From positions 85,778 through 149,777 of the forward strand of contig UCJD01000001.1 in the NCBI GenBank assembly GCA_900472605.1: a DNA stretch of 64,000 nucleotides. Reading direction: 5' to 3'. Every line of letters starts with the position of its first letter. Positions within the stretch are counted from its first letter, which is position 1. The translations under genes were made by a program, and so were the position numbers. Below are positions 46,667-55,735 of the stretch, in pieces. A model generated the notes under the pieces. It saw only the letters and a list, made by a program, of their open reading frames with translations. It did not search any database and had not been told where the DNA came from. Source of the stretch: Hyphomicrobiales bacterium (GTDB taxonomy: Bacteria; Pseudomonadota; Alphaproteobacteria; Rhizobiales; Rhizobiaceae).

Positions 46667-46781
46667 GCTATCTCCTGCTGCGCCCATGCCATTCGGATGG
46701 GGTCAAGGATACCTGGGAAGCGCCGGGCCTCAGGTCAAGCCGGCTCCGTCTCTATGGCGTTCTCGATGTAGACGATGGCGC

Positions 46782-46810
46782 TTGACAAAACTCAGGCGCC
46801 TGTATTTTAT
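46782..46810 (+). promoter_or_regulatory. Promoter of the amide operon
   Basis: TTGACA (46782-46787) and TTTTAT (46805-46810) are 17 bases apart. Transcription would begin near 46817, giving a leader of about 120 bases before amiC. Confidence 0.65.
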
Positions 46811-46850
46811 GCAGGCCTGCGGATTAGGCAATTGATCACCGCAAACACAT

Positions 46851-46930
46851 GACTTCGATAGTCGCTGGGCAGTTTCGCCCCATGACGTCCCCATCAGCGA
46901 TGGGACCGCGTCGTGGGATTTTTCGTTTTT
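46851..46930 (+). terminator. Leader attenuator of the amide operon, probable AmiR antitermination site
   Basis: A 9-bp stem CCCATGACG (46879-46887)/CGTCGTGGG (46909-46917) encloses a second stem (46888-46905, loop AGC) and is followed by TTTTT and another TTTTT (46919-46930). It is an intrinsic terminator lying just before the amiC ribosome site. Upstream are a small stem GACT/AGTC (46851-46863) and a stem GGGC-AGTTTC-GCCC with a six-base loop (46867-46880). The 3' arm of the latter overlaps the terminator stem, so the two exclude each other. This is the layout used by ANTAR antiterminators. Confidence 0.75.
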
Positions 46931-46939
46931 GGGGTTCAC

Positions 46940-48073
46940 ATGGCTGACGCACTGAAAATCGGCGTTCTGTTTTCTACCTCGGGGCCTTATGCGCCGATGG
47001 GACGGGATGCGCGCGATGGTGCGGAATTCGCACTGTCGGAGTTTGCCGCGGCAAGCGGCAGGGCGGTGGAGCCCGTGTTCTTCGATCCACATGCGGAGCT
47101 TTCGGCCTATCTCGAAGGCGCGCGCGAACTTCTGCGTGCCGGCTGCCGCCATATCGTCGGCACAATCACATCGGCGGCCCGAAAGGAAGTCATTCCGCTC
47201 GTCGAAAAGCATGACGCCTTGCTCTGGTACATGTGCCCTTATGAAGGGTTTGAGGCCAATGAAAATGTCATCTACATCGGTGGTTGCCCAAACCAGCACC
47301 TGATACCGCTGTTCGATCATCTGATCCCGCGCTTCGGTGCACGCCCTTATCTCGTCGGCGCCAATTACGTCTGGGGTTGGGAAATGAACCGGCTGGCGCG
47401 GGAGCTCATTCACAACGCCGGCGGCGAAGTGCTCGGTGAGCGCTACCTGCCGCTTGAAGAGACCGCTGTCGATCGGATCGTTGCCGATATCGAGCAGCGC
47501 CGCCCAAGCTTCATTCTCAACAACCTGATCGGCCCCTCAAGTTACGCGTTCCTCGCGGCCATCCGCGAACTGGGCAAACGCGATCCCGCGCTCCTGCCCG
47601 AGAATTGCCCGGTTGTCAGTTGCGACCTGATGGAATGCGAACTGAATGAAATGTCACCGGACGCCGCACTTGGACAGCTTTGCGCAGCGTCCTATTTCGA
47701 CAATCTCGACACCGCAGATAATGTCGCCTTCAAGGCGCGGGTTGCGGCAAGATTCGGCAATCAGCGGCGTGTTTCCAGCGTGTTTGCCGGCGCCTACACG
47801 GCCGCCAAGCTGTGTGCCGATGCGATCGTCGCTGTAGATGACGACGATCCGCTCAAGGTGCGCCGGATGCTGCATGCATCCGCGTGGCCGACATTGTTTG
47901 GGTCCTTGTCGATCGATCGCGAAACCAATCATGCCGCACTCCCCTTCCATCTCGGCCGCATCAACGCCGAGAACGGCTTCGACGTAATGAGTTCGCGGCC
48001 TCCACTTGCTGCCGATCCCTACCTCACCGGGCGCAGCCAACGTGCCGCACCGAGACTGCGGGTGGTGTCATGA
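46940..48073 (+). CDS. amiC: AmiC-like amide sensor, negative regulator of AmiR
   Basis: 377-residue cytoplasmic protein with the periplasmic-binding-protein fold but no signal peptide, as in Pseudomonas AmiC. It begins KIGVLFSTSGPYAPMGRDARDGAEFAL and has WYMCPYEGFEANENVIYIGGCPNQH. AmiC binds small amides and releases the antiterminator AmiR. The start at 46940 has GGGG just upstream; an in-frame ATG at 46913 would lie within the terminator hairpin and is unlikely. It overlaps amiR by four bases (ATGA), which favours complex formation during translation. Confidence 0.9.
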   Translation: MADALKIGVLFSTSGPYAPMGRDARDGAEFALSEFAAASGRAVEPVFFDPHAELSAYLEGARELLRAGCRHIVGTITSAARKEVIPLVEKHDALLWYMCPYEGFEANENVIYIGGCPNQHLIPLFDHLIPRFGARPYLVGANYVWGWEMNRLARELIHNAGGEVLGERYLPLEETAVDRIVADIEQRRPSFILNNLIGPSSYAFLAAIRELGKRDPALLPENCPVVSCDLMECELNEMSPDAALGQLCAASYFDNLDTADNVAFKARVAARFGNQRRVSSVFAGAYTAAKLCADAIVAVDDDDPLKVRRMLHASAWPTLFGSLSIDRETNHAALPFHLGRINAENGFDVMSSRPPLAADPYLTGRSQRAAPRLRVVS

Positions 48074-48651
48074 AGGAAACACCGAATTTCACGGGCTGGC
48101 GTGTAACGGTCGTTCACCGCGAGGACAGCAATACCGAAAGGCTGGTCCGCCAGCTTCGCCTGCTTGGTGCGCAGCCGACCTTGCAATGGGCGCCGCTGAG
48201 CGCTGCCGTCGCGCCGGATCTGGTCATCGTCGATGCCGACCAGGGTTGGGATGACCTTCTCCCGTGGCGCGACGCGCAGTCCGGATATCCTGTCGTGGCA
48301 CTGCTTGGATCCGAAGCGCCGGGTCGCATCGCCTGGGCGCTGGAGCAGGGAGCCGGCGCCATCATCGCCAAGCCTGTGGCCGCCTCCGCTGTTTATCCGG
48401 CTCTCGTCATGGCCCTGTCGATCCATCTGGAGCGAAAGATGGTGGCCGAGCGCGTCAAGGTTCTCGAAGAGCGCGTGCGCTTGCGTCCGCTCGTTCATGC
48501 CGCAGTGGAGCGTTTGATGAGTGTCCACTCCGTCAACGAGGAACGCGCCTACACGATCCTGCGGGACTGCGCGATGCGTCGGCGCCTGCCGATGGAACAG
48601 CTTGCGGCCTTTATCATCGGCGGTGCCGAGCCGTTGCCGGAGGTCGGCTGA
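48070..48651 (+). CDS. amiR: AmiR-like ANTAR transcription antiterminator
   Basis: 193-residue RNA-binding antiterminator. The N-terminal pseudo-receiver (about 10-125) contains VIVDAD and AIIAKPV. A coiled-coil helix (KMVAERVKVLEERVRLRP) follows, then a C-terminal ANTAR domain (AAVERLMSVHSVNEERAYTILRDCAMRRRLPMEQLAAFI). In Pseudomonas AmiR acts on a leader terminator when released by AmiC. Here a leader terminator stands before amiC itself, so the operon should be self-controlled. It overlaps the permease gene by one base (TGATG). Confidence 0.9.
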   Translation: MKETPNFTGWRVTVVHREDSNTERLVRQLRLLGAQPTLQWAPLSAAVAPDLVIVDADQGWDDLLPWRDAQSGYPVVALLGSEAPGRIAWALEQGAGAIIAKPVAASAVYPALVMALSIHLERKMVAERVKVLEERVRLRPLVHAAVERLMSVHSVNEERAYTILRDCAMRRRLPMEQLAAFIIGGAEPLPEVG

Positions 48652-49499
48652 TGCGCGTCCTGAAAGCCATGTTGCGCCAGCCCGCGGCGGTCTTCGGTCT
48701 TGTCATCGTCGTTTTGGTCATCGTGCTGGCGATCGCCGCACCATGGGTCGCACCGTTCAATCCCGACGATCAGATGTTCGACGGCCTGTCGATCGAGGGG
48801 GCGCCGTTGCCTCCGGGCGGCCAGTTCCTGCTCGGAACGGATACGCTTGGCCGGGATCTTTTCTCGCGCCTGCTTTACGGCGCGCGCACATCGCTCGTCA
48901 TCGGTCTGGTGGCAAACGGGATCGCAGTTGCGATCGGACTGCTGATCGGCATCATCGCCGGTTATCTGAAAGGCATCGCCAGCAATATTCTGATGCGTTT
49001 CACCGATCTGATGATGGCCTTTCCAGCTCTGTTGCTTGCGATCGTTCTTGCTGCCCTTTTGAGGCCCAGCCTGTGGATCGTCGCGATGGTCATCGCATTG
49101 GTCAACTGGGTACAGGTGGCGCGCATCGTCTATACGGAAACACGCGGCCTGTCCGAGCGTGATTTCATCATGGCCGAGCGGTCGCTCGGTGCCGGGCATC
49201 TCAGGGTCCTTTTCCTGCACATTCTGCCGCATTTGATCCCGACGGCGATCGTCTGGGGCACGCTCGGCATCGCGACAACTGTGCTTCTTGAGGCGACGTT
49301 GTCGTTCCTCGGCATTGGCGTTCAGCCGCCGCAGCCGTCCTGGGGCAATATCATCTTCGAAAGCCAAAGCTACTTCCAGGCAGCACCCTGGCTAGTGTTC
49401 TTTCCCGGTGCGGTGATCCTGCTGACGGCTCTTTCTTTCAACCTGGTAGGGGATGCGTTGCGCGACATTCTCGACCCGACGCAGCGGGGCAGGGGCTGA
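48651..49499 (+). CDS. Peptide/amide ABC transporter permease (DppC type)
   Basis: 282-residue permease with about six helices. The N-terminal APFNPDDQMFDGLSIEGAP region and LLGTDTLGRDLFSRLLYGAR are DppC hallmarks. The EAA loop lies in FIMAERSLGAGHLRVLFLHILPH. It is the first gene after amiCR, and its stop overlaps the next start by one base. Confidence 0.92.
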   Translation: MRVLKAMLRQPAAVFGLVIVVLVIVLAIAAPWVAPFNPDDQMFDGLSIEGAPLPPGGQFLLGTDTLGRDLFSRLLYGARTSLVIGLVANGIAVAIGLLIGIIAGYLKGIASNILMRFTDLMMAFPALLLAIVLAALLRPSLWIVAMVIALVNWVQVARIVYTETRGLSERDFIMAERSLGAGHLRVLFLHILPHLIPTAIVWGTLGIATTVLLEATLSFLGIGVQPPQPSWGNIIFESQSYFQAAPWLVFFPGAVILLTALSFNLVGDALRDILDPTQRGRG

Positions 49500-50416
49500 T
49501 GTTTCTTGTTCTCCGCCGCCTCGTGCAGGCCGTTCTGATCTTGCTGGGCGTGGCTGCCATCACCTTCGTGCTGCTCTATGCGCTGCCGGCCGATCCTGCG
49601 CGCATGATCGCAGGCCGCAGCGCCACAGCGCAGACCGTGGCCAATATTCGCCACGAACTGGGGCTCGACCAGCCGATGCTGGTGCAGTTCTGGACGTACC
49701 TGCACAATCTTCTCTCCGGAAATCTCGGCCGCTCCTATGCACAAAAGACCGATGTCTGGACCCTGATCGTCGCGCGCCTTCCTGCGACGCTGACGCTGAT
49801 GCTTGCCGGCATCGTGGTGGAGGTGGTGCTCGGTCTGATGCTTGGCACGATCGCCGCGATCAGGCGTGGCGGCCTTGTCGACCGGGTGGTGATGATGGCG
49901 TCCTTCGTCGGCGTTTCCGCGCCGCAGTTCGTCGTCGCGTTGCTGCTGCTCTATGTCTTCGCCGTCACGCTCGGCTGGTTTCCGATGAGCGGCTATGGAA
50001 CGCTTGCCCATGTCGTGCTGCCGGCGACCACGCTCGGCGTTCTTGGCGCCGGGTGGTATGCGCGCATGGTGCGCTCCGCGATGATTGACGTCCTCAATCA
50101 GGATTATGTCCGCACCGCCCGCGCCAAGGGCTTGTCTTCCCGCCGCATCATTTTCCGCCACGCCCTTCCGAATGCCATCCTGCCCGTCATCGCGATGATC
50201 GGCATCGATATCGGCCAGTTCATGGGCGGGGTGGTCGTCGTCGAGGCCGTCTACGGCTGGCCTGGTATCGGCCAGCTTGCCTGGCAGGCGATCCAGCAGG
50301 TGGATATCCCGATCATCATGGGCGTCACACTGGTCTCGGCGCTCGCCATCGTTATCGGCAACCTGCTCGCCGACCTTATCGCACCGCTTATCGATCCGCG
50401 CATCCGCACACGTTGA
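49499..50416 (+). CDS. Peptide/amide ABC transporter permease (DppB type)
   Basis: 305-residue permease with six helices. MFLVLRRLVQAVLILLGVAAITFVLL and the segment DYVRTARAKGLSSRRIIFRHALPNAILP (EAA loop) are typical of DppB. It pairs with the preceding permease. The order permease C before B is the reverse of the usual dpp order. Confidence 0.92.
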   Translation: MFLVLRRLVQAVLILLGVAAITFVLLYALPADPARMIAGRSATAQTVANIRHELGLDQPMLVQFWTYLHNLLSGNLGRSYAQKTDVWTLIVARLPATLTLMLAGIVVEVVLGLMLGTIAAIRRGGLVDRVVMMASFVGVSAPQFVVALLLLYVFAVTLGWFPMSGYGTLAHVVLPATTLGVLGAGWYARMVRSAMIDVLNQDYVRTARAKGLSSRRIIFRHALPNAILPVIAMIGIDIGQFMGGVVVVEAVYGWPGIGQLAWQAIQQVDIPIIMGVTLVSALAIVIGNLLADLIAPLIDPRIRTR

Positions 50417-50442
50417 CAGCAACCAAAGAAGGGGAACCGAGA

Positions 50443-52062
50443 ATGTTCAAACGCTGGCTTCAGACTACAACGATGGCAACGGTGGTGGCGCTTGCCCCGC
50501 TGTCGCTCATGGCGCAGGAAACGCCCAAGCAGGGCGGCGACATCGTCGTGACCTACAAGGACGATATCACGACGCTCGATCCGGCAATCGGCTACGACTG
50601 GGTCAACTGGTCGATGATCAAGAGCCTCTATTCGCGCCTTATGGACTATGAGCCCGGCACGCCGAACCTGGTGCCGTCGCTTGCCGAAAGTTTTACGGTC
50701 GCGCCTGATGGGCTGACCTACACCTTCAAGCTACGCAAGGGTGTGAAGTTTTCGAACGGCCGCGAAGTCGTCGCTTCCGACGTGAAGTATTCCATCGAGC
50801 GCGCGGTCGATCCGAAGACGCAGGGACCCGGTGCCGGCTTCTTCGGCGCGATCAAGGGCTTCGAGGATGTGACCGGCGGCAAGGCGACGGCGCTTACCGG
50901 CATCGAGACGCCTGACGCATCGACGGTTGTCTTCAACCTCTCGCGACCTGACGCCACCTTCCTGCATGTGCTGGCGATCAACTTTGCTTCCGTCGTGCCG
51001 AAGGAAGCCGTCGAAGCGGCTGCCGGCGATTTCGGCAAGAAGCCGGTCGGCTCCGGCCCCTTCGTTCTGAAGGACTGGACGATCGGCCAGAAGCTGCTTT
51101 TCGAGCGCAACAAGGACTATTTCGTCAAGGATGTCCCGCATATCGACAGCTTCAGCGTCGAAGTCGGCCAGGAGCCACTCGTCGCGCTACTTCGTCTGCA
51201 GAAGGGCGAGGTTGATATCGCCGGCGACGGCATCCCGCCCGCCAAATTCCTTGAGATCAAGAACTCCGCCGATGGTGCGAAGATGATCGTCGACGGTGAG
51301 CAACTGCACACCGGTTACATCACGCTCAATACCAAGGTAAAGCCGTTCGACAACGTCAAGGTTCGCCAGGCGATGAACATGGCGATCAACAAGGAACGCA
51401 TTACGCGCATCCTCAATGGTCGCGCGACACCGGCGAACCAGCCGCTGCCGCCGCTGATGCCGGGCTACGACAAGGCCTTCACCGGCTATGCATACGACGT
51501 GGCGAAGGCCAAGGCGCTGCTTGCGGAAGCTGGCTTCGCCGATGGGTTCTCGACCGTGCTTTACGCCACCAATACCGATCCGCAGCCGCGCATCGCCCAG
51601 GCGATCCAGCAGGATCTCGCCGCCGTCGGCGTCAAGGCGGAGATCCGCGCGTTGGCGCAGGCAAATGTCATCGCCGCCGGTGGCACCGAAGGCGAAGCGC
51701 CGATGATCTGGTCGGGCGGCATGGCCTGGATCGCCGACTTCCCGGATCCGTCGAATTTCTACGGTCCGATCCTCGGCTGCTCCGGTGCCGTCGCCGGCGG
51801 CTGGAACTGGTCGTGGTATTGCAACGCCGATCTGGACAAGCGCGCGGTCGCGGCCGACTCGATGTCCGATCCGGCGAAAACGGCCGAGCGTACTGCTGCC
51901 TGGGGCAAGGTCTTCACCGACATCATGGCCGACGCGCCATGGGTGCCCGTCATCAACGAGCGCCGCGTCGTTGCCAAGTCGCTGCGCATGGGTGGGGGTG
52001 ACAACATCTACATCGATCCCACGCGCGTCATCAATTACGACGCGATCTACGTCAACCAGTAA
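50443..52062 (+). CDS. ABC transporter substrate-binding protein (SBP_bac_5)
   Basis: 539-residue periplasmic binding protein of the DppA/OppA class. The signal peptide (1-24, LMA|QE) is followed by PKQGGDIVVTYKDDITTLDPAIGYDW and the family segment FKLRKGVKFSNGREVVASDVKYSIERAVDP. AAGGGG precedes the ATG at 50443. Its place beside an amidase suggests it binds an amide or short amidated compound rather than ordinary peptides. A strong hairpin follows the gene. Confidence 0.93.
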   Translation: MFKRWLQTTTMATVVALAPLSLMAQETPKQGGDIVVTYKDDITTLDPAIGYDWVNWSMIKSLYSRLMDYEPGTPNLVPSLAESFTVAPDGLTYTFKLRKGVKFSNGREVVASDVKYSIERAVDPKTQGPGAGFFGAIKGFEDVTGGKATALTGIETPDASTVVFNLSRPDATFLHVLAINFASVVPKEAVEAAAGDFGKKPVGSGPFVLKDWTIGQKLLFERNKDYFVKDVPHIDSFSVEVGQEPLVALLRLQKGEVDIAGDGIPPAKFLEIKNSADGAKMIVDGEQLHTGYITLNTKVKPFDNVKVRQAMNMAINKERITRILNGRATPANQPLPPLMPGYDKAFTGYAYDVAKAKALLAEAGFADGFSTVLYATNTDPQPRIAQAIQQDLAAVGVKAEIRALAQANVIAAGGTEGEAPMIWSGGMAWIADFPDPSNFYGPILGCSGAVAGGWNWSWYCNADLDKRAVAADSMSDPAKTAERTAAWGKVFTDIMADAPWVPVINERRVVAKSLRMGGGDNIYIDPTRVINYDAIYVNQ

Positions 52063-52095
52063 GCCCTCGGCGCCGACAGACTCATGAAGCAAGAA

Positions 52096-52122
52096 CGCCC
52101 TCCCGTTGAAGTCGGGAGGGCG
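52096..52122 (+). repeat. Intercistronic hairpin after the binding-protein gene
   Basis: CGCCCTCCCG (52096-52105) pairs perfectly with CGGGAGGGCG (52113-52122) around a 7-base loop. No U-tract follows, so it is more likely to protect the upstream message or partly terminate it than to end the operon. Confidence 0.65.
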
Positions 52123-52145
52123 CCACGAAACGAGGGAGACATATC

Positions 52146-53090
52146 ATGTGCGTTGCCTGCACCTACACCATTCACCGTGCCCAGCACAATTTCGGCTGGA
52201 ACAAAGACTTCGAGCCCGCCGTCGTCGCAAAGGCCGGTGAGACCATCCATTTCGAGTGCCTGGATTCCTCCGGCGGCCAGCTTGGCGCCGATGCTACGCT
52301 CGAGACGCTGAACAACCTCGACTTCGGCAAGATCAATCCGGTCACCGGCCCGGTTTACGTCGAGGGCGCCAAGCCCGGAGACGCGCTGAAGGTCACCATC
52401 CGCCGCTTCGAGCCTTCGGGCCACGGCTGGACCGCAAACATCCCCGGCTTCGGTCTGCTGGCCGACCAGTTCAAGGATCCGGCGCTGCATGTCTGGTCCT
52501 ATGATGCTGCCAGCATGGCACCGGCGCTTTACGGCCCAGGCGGCCGGGTGCCGCTGAAACCCTTTGCCGGAACGATCGGCGTGGCGCCGGCCGAACCCGG
52601 CACGCATTCCGTCGTTCCGCCCCGTCGCGTCGGCGGCAACATGGACATCCGCGATCTGACGGCCGGCGTGACCCTCTATCTTCCGGTCGAGGTTGAGGGT
52701 GCGTTGTTTTCGATTGGCGACACTCACGCCGCGCAGGGCGATGGCGAGGTTTGCGGTACGGCGATCGAAAGTCAGATGAATGTCGAGGCGACGATCGAGC
52801 TCGTCAAGGACGCCCGGCTGCAGACGCCGCGCTTCACCACCACGGAACCGGTTACCCGCCATCTCGACGGCGCCGGCTACGAAGTCACGACGGGGATCGG
52901 TCCCGACCTCATGACGGGCGCGCGCGAAAGCGTGATGCGGATGATCGACCTGCTGGGCGCCGAGCACGGGATGAGCGCCGTGGATGCCTATCTGCTCTGC
53001 TCGGTCTGCGGCGATCTCAGGATCAGCGAAATCGTCGATCAGCCGAACTGGGTCGTGTCCTTCTACTTCCCGAGGATCGTATTCGCGTGA
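52146..53090 (+). CDS. Acetamidase/formamidase family protein
   Basis: 314-residue hydrolase of the FmdA/AmdA family, which releases ammonia from small amides. Recognisable parts are the N-terminal ETIHFECLDSSGGQ, ETLNNLDFGKINPVTGPVYVEGAKPGD, GGNMDIRDLTAGVTLYLPVEVEGALFSIGDTHAAQGDGEVCGTAIE and YLLCSVCGDLRISEIVD. GGGAG precedes the ATG. It supplies the catabolic step of the operon and overlaps the ATPase gene by four bases (GTGA). The exact amide is unknown. Confidence 0.93.
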   Translation: MCVACTYTIHRAQHNFGWNKDFEPAVVAKAGETIHFECLDSSGGQLGADATLETLNNLDFGKINPVTGPVYVEGAKPGDALKVTIRRFEPSGHGWTANIPGFGLLADQFKDPALHVWSYDAASMAPALYGPGGRVPLKPFAGTIGVAPAEPGTHSVVPPRRVGGNMDIRDLTAGVTLYLPVEVEGALFSIGDTHAAQGDGEVCGTAIESQMNVEATIELVKDARLQTPRFTTTEPVTRHLDGAGYEVTTGIGPDLMTGARESVMRMIDLLGAEHGMSAVDAYLLCSVCGDLRISEIVDQPNWVVSFYFPRIVFA

Positions 53091-54775
53091 CATCGTCTTT
53101 CGCTTCCCCGCCCGTCCTGTCGGTGCGCAGCCTCAACGTCGATGCACTGACGCCTGACGGGCTGAAGCCGGTCCTGCGGGATGTGAGCTTCGAGCTGGGA
53201 GGCGGCGAGACGCTTTGCATTGCCGGCGAGTCCGGCTCCGGCAAATCGGTGACCTCGCTCGCCATCATGGGACTGCTGTCGAAGACGTCGCTGCGCGTCA
53301 CCTCCGGCAACGTATTGCTTGGCGAGCGCGATCTGTTGAAGCTCTCGAACCGCGCAATGCGCAGTGTGCGCGGCGGCGATGTCGCCATGGTGTTCCAGGA
53401 GCCGATGACGTCGCTTAATCCCGTCATGTCGATCGGGGCGCAGCTGACCGAGGCCATCCGCGAGCATCAAGGCAGCGAAAATGCTGACGCCGTAGCGTTG
53501 CGCATGCTGGATACCGTTCAGATCACCGATCCCGCCAGGCGTCTCAAGCAGTTTCCCCACGAGCTTTCGGGCGGCATGCGGCAGCGCGTGATGATTGCCA
53601 TGGCGCTGTCCTGTCGCCCCAAAGTGTTGATCGCCGACGAGCCGACAACGGCGCTCGATGTCACGGTTCAGGCACAGATCCTCAGGCTGATGCGTGAGCT
53701 CAAGAGCGAATTCGGGACATCGATCATTCTCATCACCCACGATATGGGCGTGGTCGCCGAAATGGCCGATCGCGTGCTGATGATGCAGGGCGGTCGCATC
53801 ATCGAGCGCGGATCGTCGTTGGAGATATTCGAGCGGCCCAAGGAACGTTACACCCGCCAGCTGCTGGCCGCCGTGCCGCGGCTCGGTGCGCATGCCGGAA
53901 CCGATGGTCCGCCGCGCGTGACACCAGGCGAGGCCGAACTACCCAGGCCCGGCGCGGCGCCAGTCATGAACGTGCGCGAACTCAATGTCAGCTACGGCGC
54001 ACCCGCCAGCCGGTTCTTCAAGGGAAAGCCGCGTGTCAACGCCGTAAGCGGCGTCTCGTTCGATATCATGCCCGGCAAGACACTGGGCCTTGTGGGCGAA
54101 AGCGGCTCGGGCAAGTCGACGACAGGAAAGGCCGTCTTGGGGCTTATCCCGTTTACCGGCGGCGTCATGATCGACGGCCAGGACATCTCCGGGCTCAGCC
54201 ATCGCGAAATGCGCTCGGTCCGCCGCAGCGCACAGATGATTTTCCAGGACCCCTATGCATCGCTCGACAGCCGAATGGCAGTGGGCGCTGCAATCGCGGA
54301 GCCGATGGTGATCCACGGCATCGGCAACAAGAGCGAGCGACGGGACCGCACGGCCGAGCTGTTGCGCCGCGTCGGCCTGACTGCTGATGCGGCCAGCCGT
54401 TACCCGCATGAATTCTCCGGAGGCCAACGCCAGCGCATCTGCATCGCGCGCGCCCTGGCGCTTGAGCCGAAACTGATTGTCGCCGACGAGAGCGTCGCGG
54501 CGCTCGATGTTTCGGTTCGCGCCCGCGTGCTCGATCTCATGCTCGAACTACAGGAAACGATGGGGATCGCCTATCTCTTCATCAGCCACGACATGGCCGT
54601 CGTGGAGCGCATGTCACACCATGTCGCGGTCATGCGCGGCGGAAAGATCGTGGAAACAGGCACGCGGCGGGAGATTTTCGAGAACCCTGCGGCGGATTAC
54701 ACCAAAGCGCTGATTGCGGCAGTACCGGTTCCCGATCCGAATGCTTACAGAGGAGTGACGGGCCGCCTCGCGTGA
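53087..54775 (+). CDS. Fused peptide/amide ABC transporter ATPase (DppD-DppF type)
   Basis: 562-residue protein with two complete ATPase domains in one chain. The first has Walker A at G47-ESGSGKS, signature LSGGMRQRV and Walker [13 protein letters not shown]; the second has Walker A at G337-ESGSGKS, signature FSGGQRQRI and Walker [13 protein letters not shown]. Oligopeptide-type C-terminal extensions follow each domain. It starts with GTG overlapping the amidase stop, and completes the transporter with the two permeases and the binding protein. It is the last gene of the operon. Confidence 0.93.
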   Translation: MTSSFASPPVLSVRSLNVDALTPDGLKPVLRDVSFELGGGETLCIAGESGSGKSVTSLAIMGLLSKTSLRVTSGNVLLGERDLLKLSNRAMRSVRGGDVAMVFQEPMTSLNPVMSIGAQLTEAIREHQGSENADAVALRMLDTVQITDPARRLKQFPHELSGGMRQRVMIAMALSCRPKVLIADEPTTALDVTVQAQILRLMRELKSEFGTSIILITHDMGVVAEMADRVLMMQGGRIIERGSSLEIFERPKERYTRQLLAAVPRLGAHAGTDGPPRVTPGEAELPRPGAAPVMNVRELNVSYGAPASRFFKGKPRVNAVSGVSFDIMPGKTLGLVGESGSGKSTTGKAVLGLIPFTGGVMIDGQDISGLSHREMRSVRRSAQMIFQDPYASLDSRMAVGAAIAEPMVIHGIGNKSERRDRTAELLRRVGLTADAASRYPHEFSGGQRQRICIARALALEPKLIVADESVAALDVSVRARVLDLMLELQETMGIAYLFISHDMAVVERMSHHVAVMRGGKIVETGTRREIFENPAADYTKALIAAVPVPDPNAYRGVTGRLA

Positions 54776-54780
54776 TCGGT

Positions 54781-54819
54781 GGCGTGCCAAGCCATGTTTC
54801 TTGCAAAATATGGCACGCC
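54781..54819. terminator. Inverted repeat between convergent genes
   Basis: GGCGTGCCA (54781-54789) and TGGCACGCC (54811-54819) form a 9-bp stem with a 21-base loop, six bases after the ATPase stop. It may act as a bidirectional terminator although no U-tract is evident. Confidence 0.5.
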
Positions 54820-54876
54820 GCGATTGCAGAGATTGGCCATCAAACATCTGTGTCCGCGACACGCGTCGGTGCGCAA

Positions 54877-55488
54877 TCAGTTCGGAGCGATCGCCATCTG
54901 CTCAACCTCAATGCCGCTCGGCTCGCCGATGTTCATCGTACGCGAAGGCTTGGCTGCGGGTTTGGGTCGTCTCACGGCTCGCTGGATGGCGGCGCCGAGG
55001 GCTGCGCCGTCGATATGGTTCGGCTGCTGCATTTGCGCGGCCTTTGGCGGAGCCGGTGCCGGCGTTGCGGAAGCGATCACCGGCGGAGTCTGGCCGATCC
55101 GTCCCGGTTTCAAACGCACACCAACCAGCTTCTTGGCGTTGGGATCATACGCGCACTCGAAAGTCATGCGGATCCACTCCTTCTTCGGGGTTACGAAGCG
55201 GATGGAATCGCCCCTGTAGATGACAACTGAGGATTGCCCCTCCGGCGGGTCTGCCTCCTGGAAGAAGCTGGCATAGGGGCGGCTTACCCATTCGAAATCG
55301 ATTGGTGCCTGGGCCTCGATGGGGCGAGCGCACATTTGCGCGACCGTTTCGGAATTCGACCGGATGCAATCGGCATCGCAAAGGGGCGTGGCAGCAGGTG
55401 CGGTGGAGCCGGTCTGTTGCGCCGCGACGGGTGTGGAGAAAATGGTAGGCAATATAGCGCATGCCACCAGAGCGCTACGCACGAACAT
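54877..55488 (-). CDS. Secreted hypothetical protein
   Basis: 203-residue protein with a signal peptide (1-23, VAA|QQ). The mature part has three cysteines near its start (LCDADCIRSNSETVAQMCARP) and another in MTFECAYD. A central segment SVVIYRGDSIRFVTPKKEWIRMTFECAYD looks like a conserved rhizobial motif that I cannot name. The C-terminal 80 residues are rich in Pro, Ala and Gln and look disordered. GGAGGG precedes the ATG at 55488. It is divergent from the curli genes, with about 250 AT-rich bases between the starts; a link to curli is possible but not shown. Confidence 0.75.
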   Translation of the reverse strand: MFVRSALVACAILPTIFSTPVAAQQTGSTAPAATPLCDADCIRSNSETVAQMCARPIEAQAPIDFEWVSRPYASFFQEADPPEGQSSVVIYRGDSIRFVTPKKEWIRMTFECAYDPNAKKLVGVRLKPGRIGQTPPVIASATPAPAPPKAAQMQQPNHIDGAALGAAIQRAVRRPKPAAKPSRTMNIGEPSGIEVEQMAIAPN

Positions 55489-55735
55489 CAACCGCCCTCC
55501 CGCAGTTCCGTATTTTGTCATCAGACAACACTACTCGCGGCAAATGTTCAACGCGGATATTCGCGTATTAGAGATAAGTTATATACCTCTTTTGGATGAT
55601 CCCCGTTTGAATCGATTTACAGTTGTATAACTAATATATTTGTGTGCTTTATTAGGAAATCGGTAACAATGAGTGTATTGCGTCAGTTCCGAAACCAAGC
55701 GGCATAGAAAAAATCTCATAGTTGGAGGACGCCAA

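Noticed and set aside
54781..54819. Inverted repeats that might be ends of a mobile element
   Set aside because: There is no transposase and no target duplication; the position right after a stop codon fits a terminator better.
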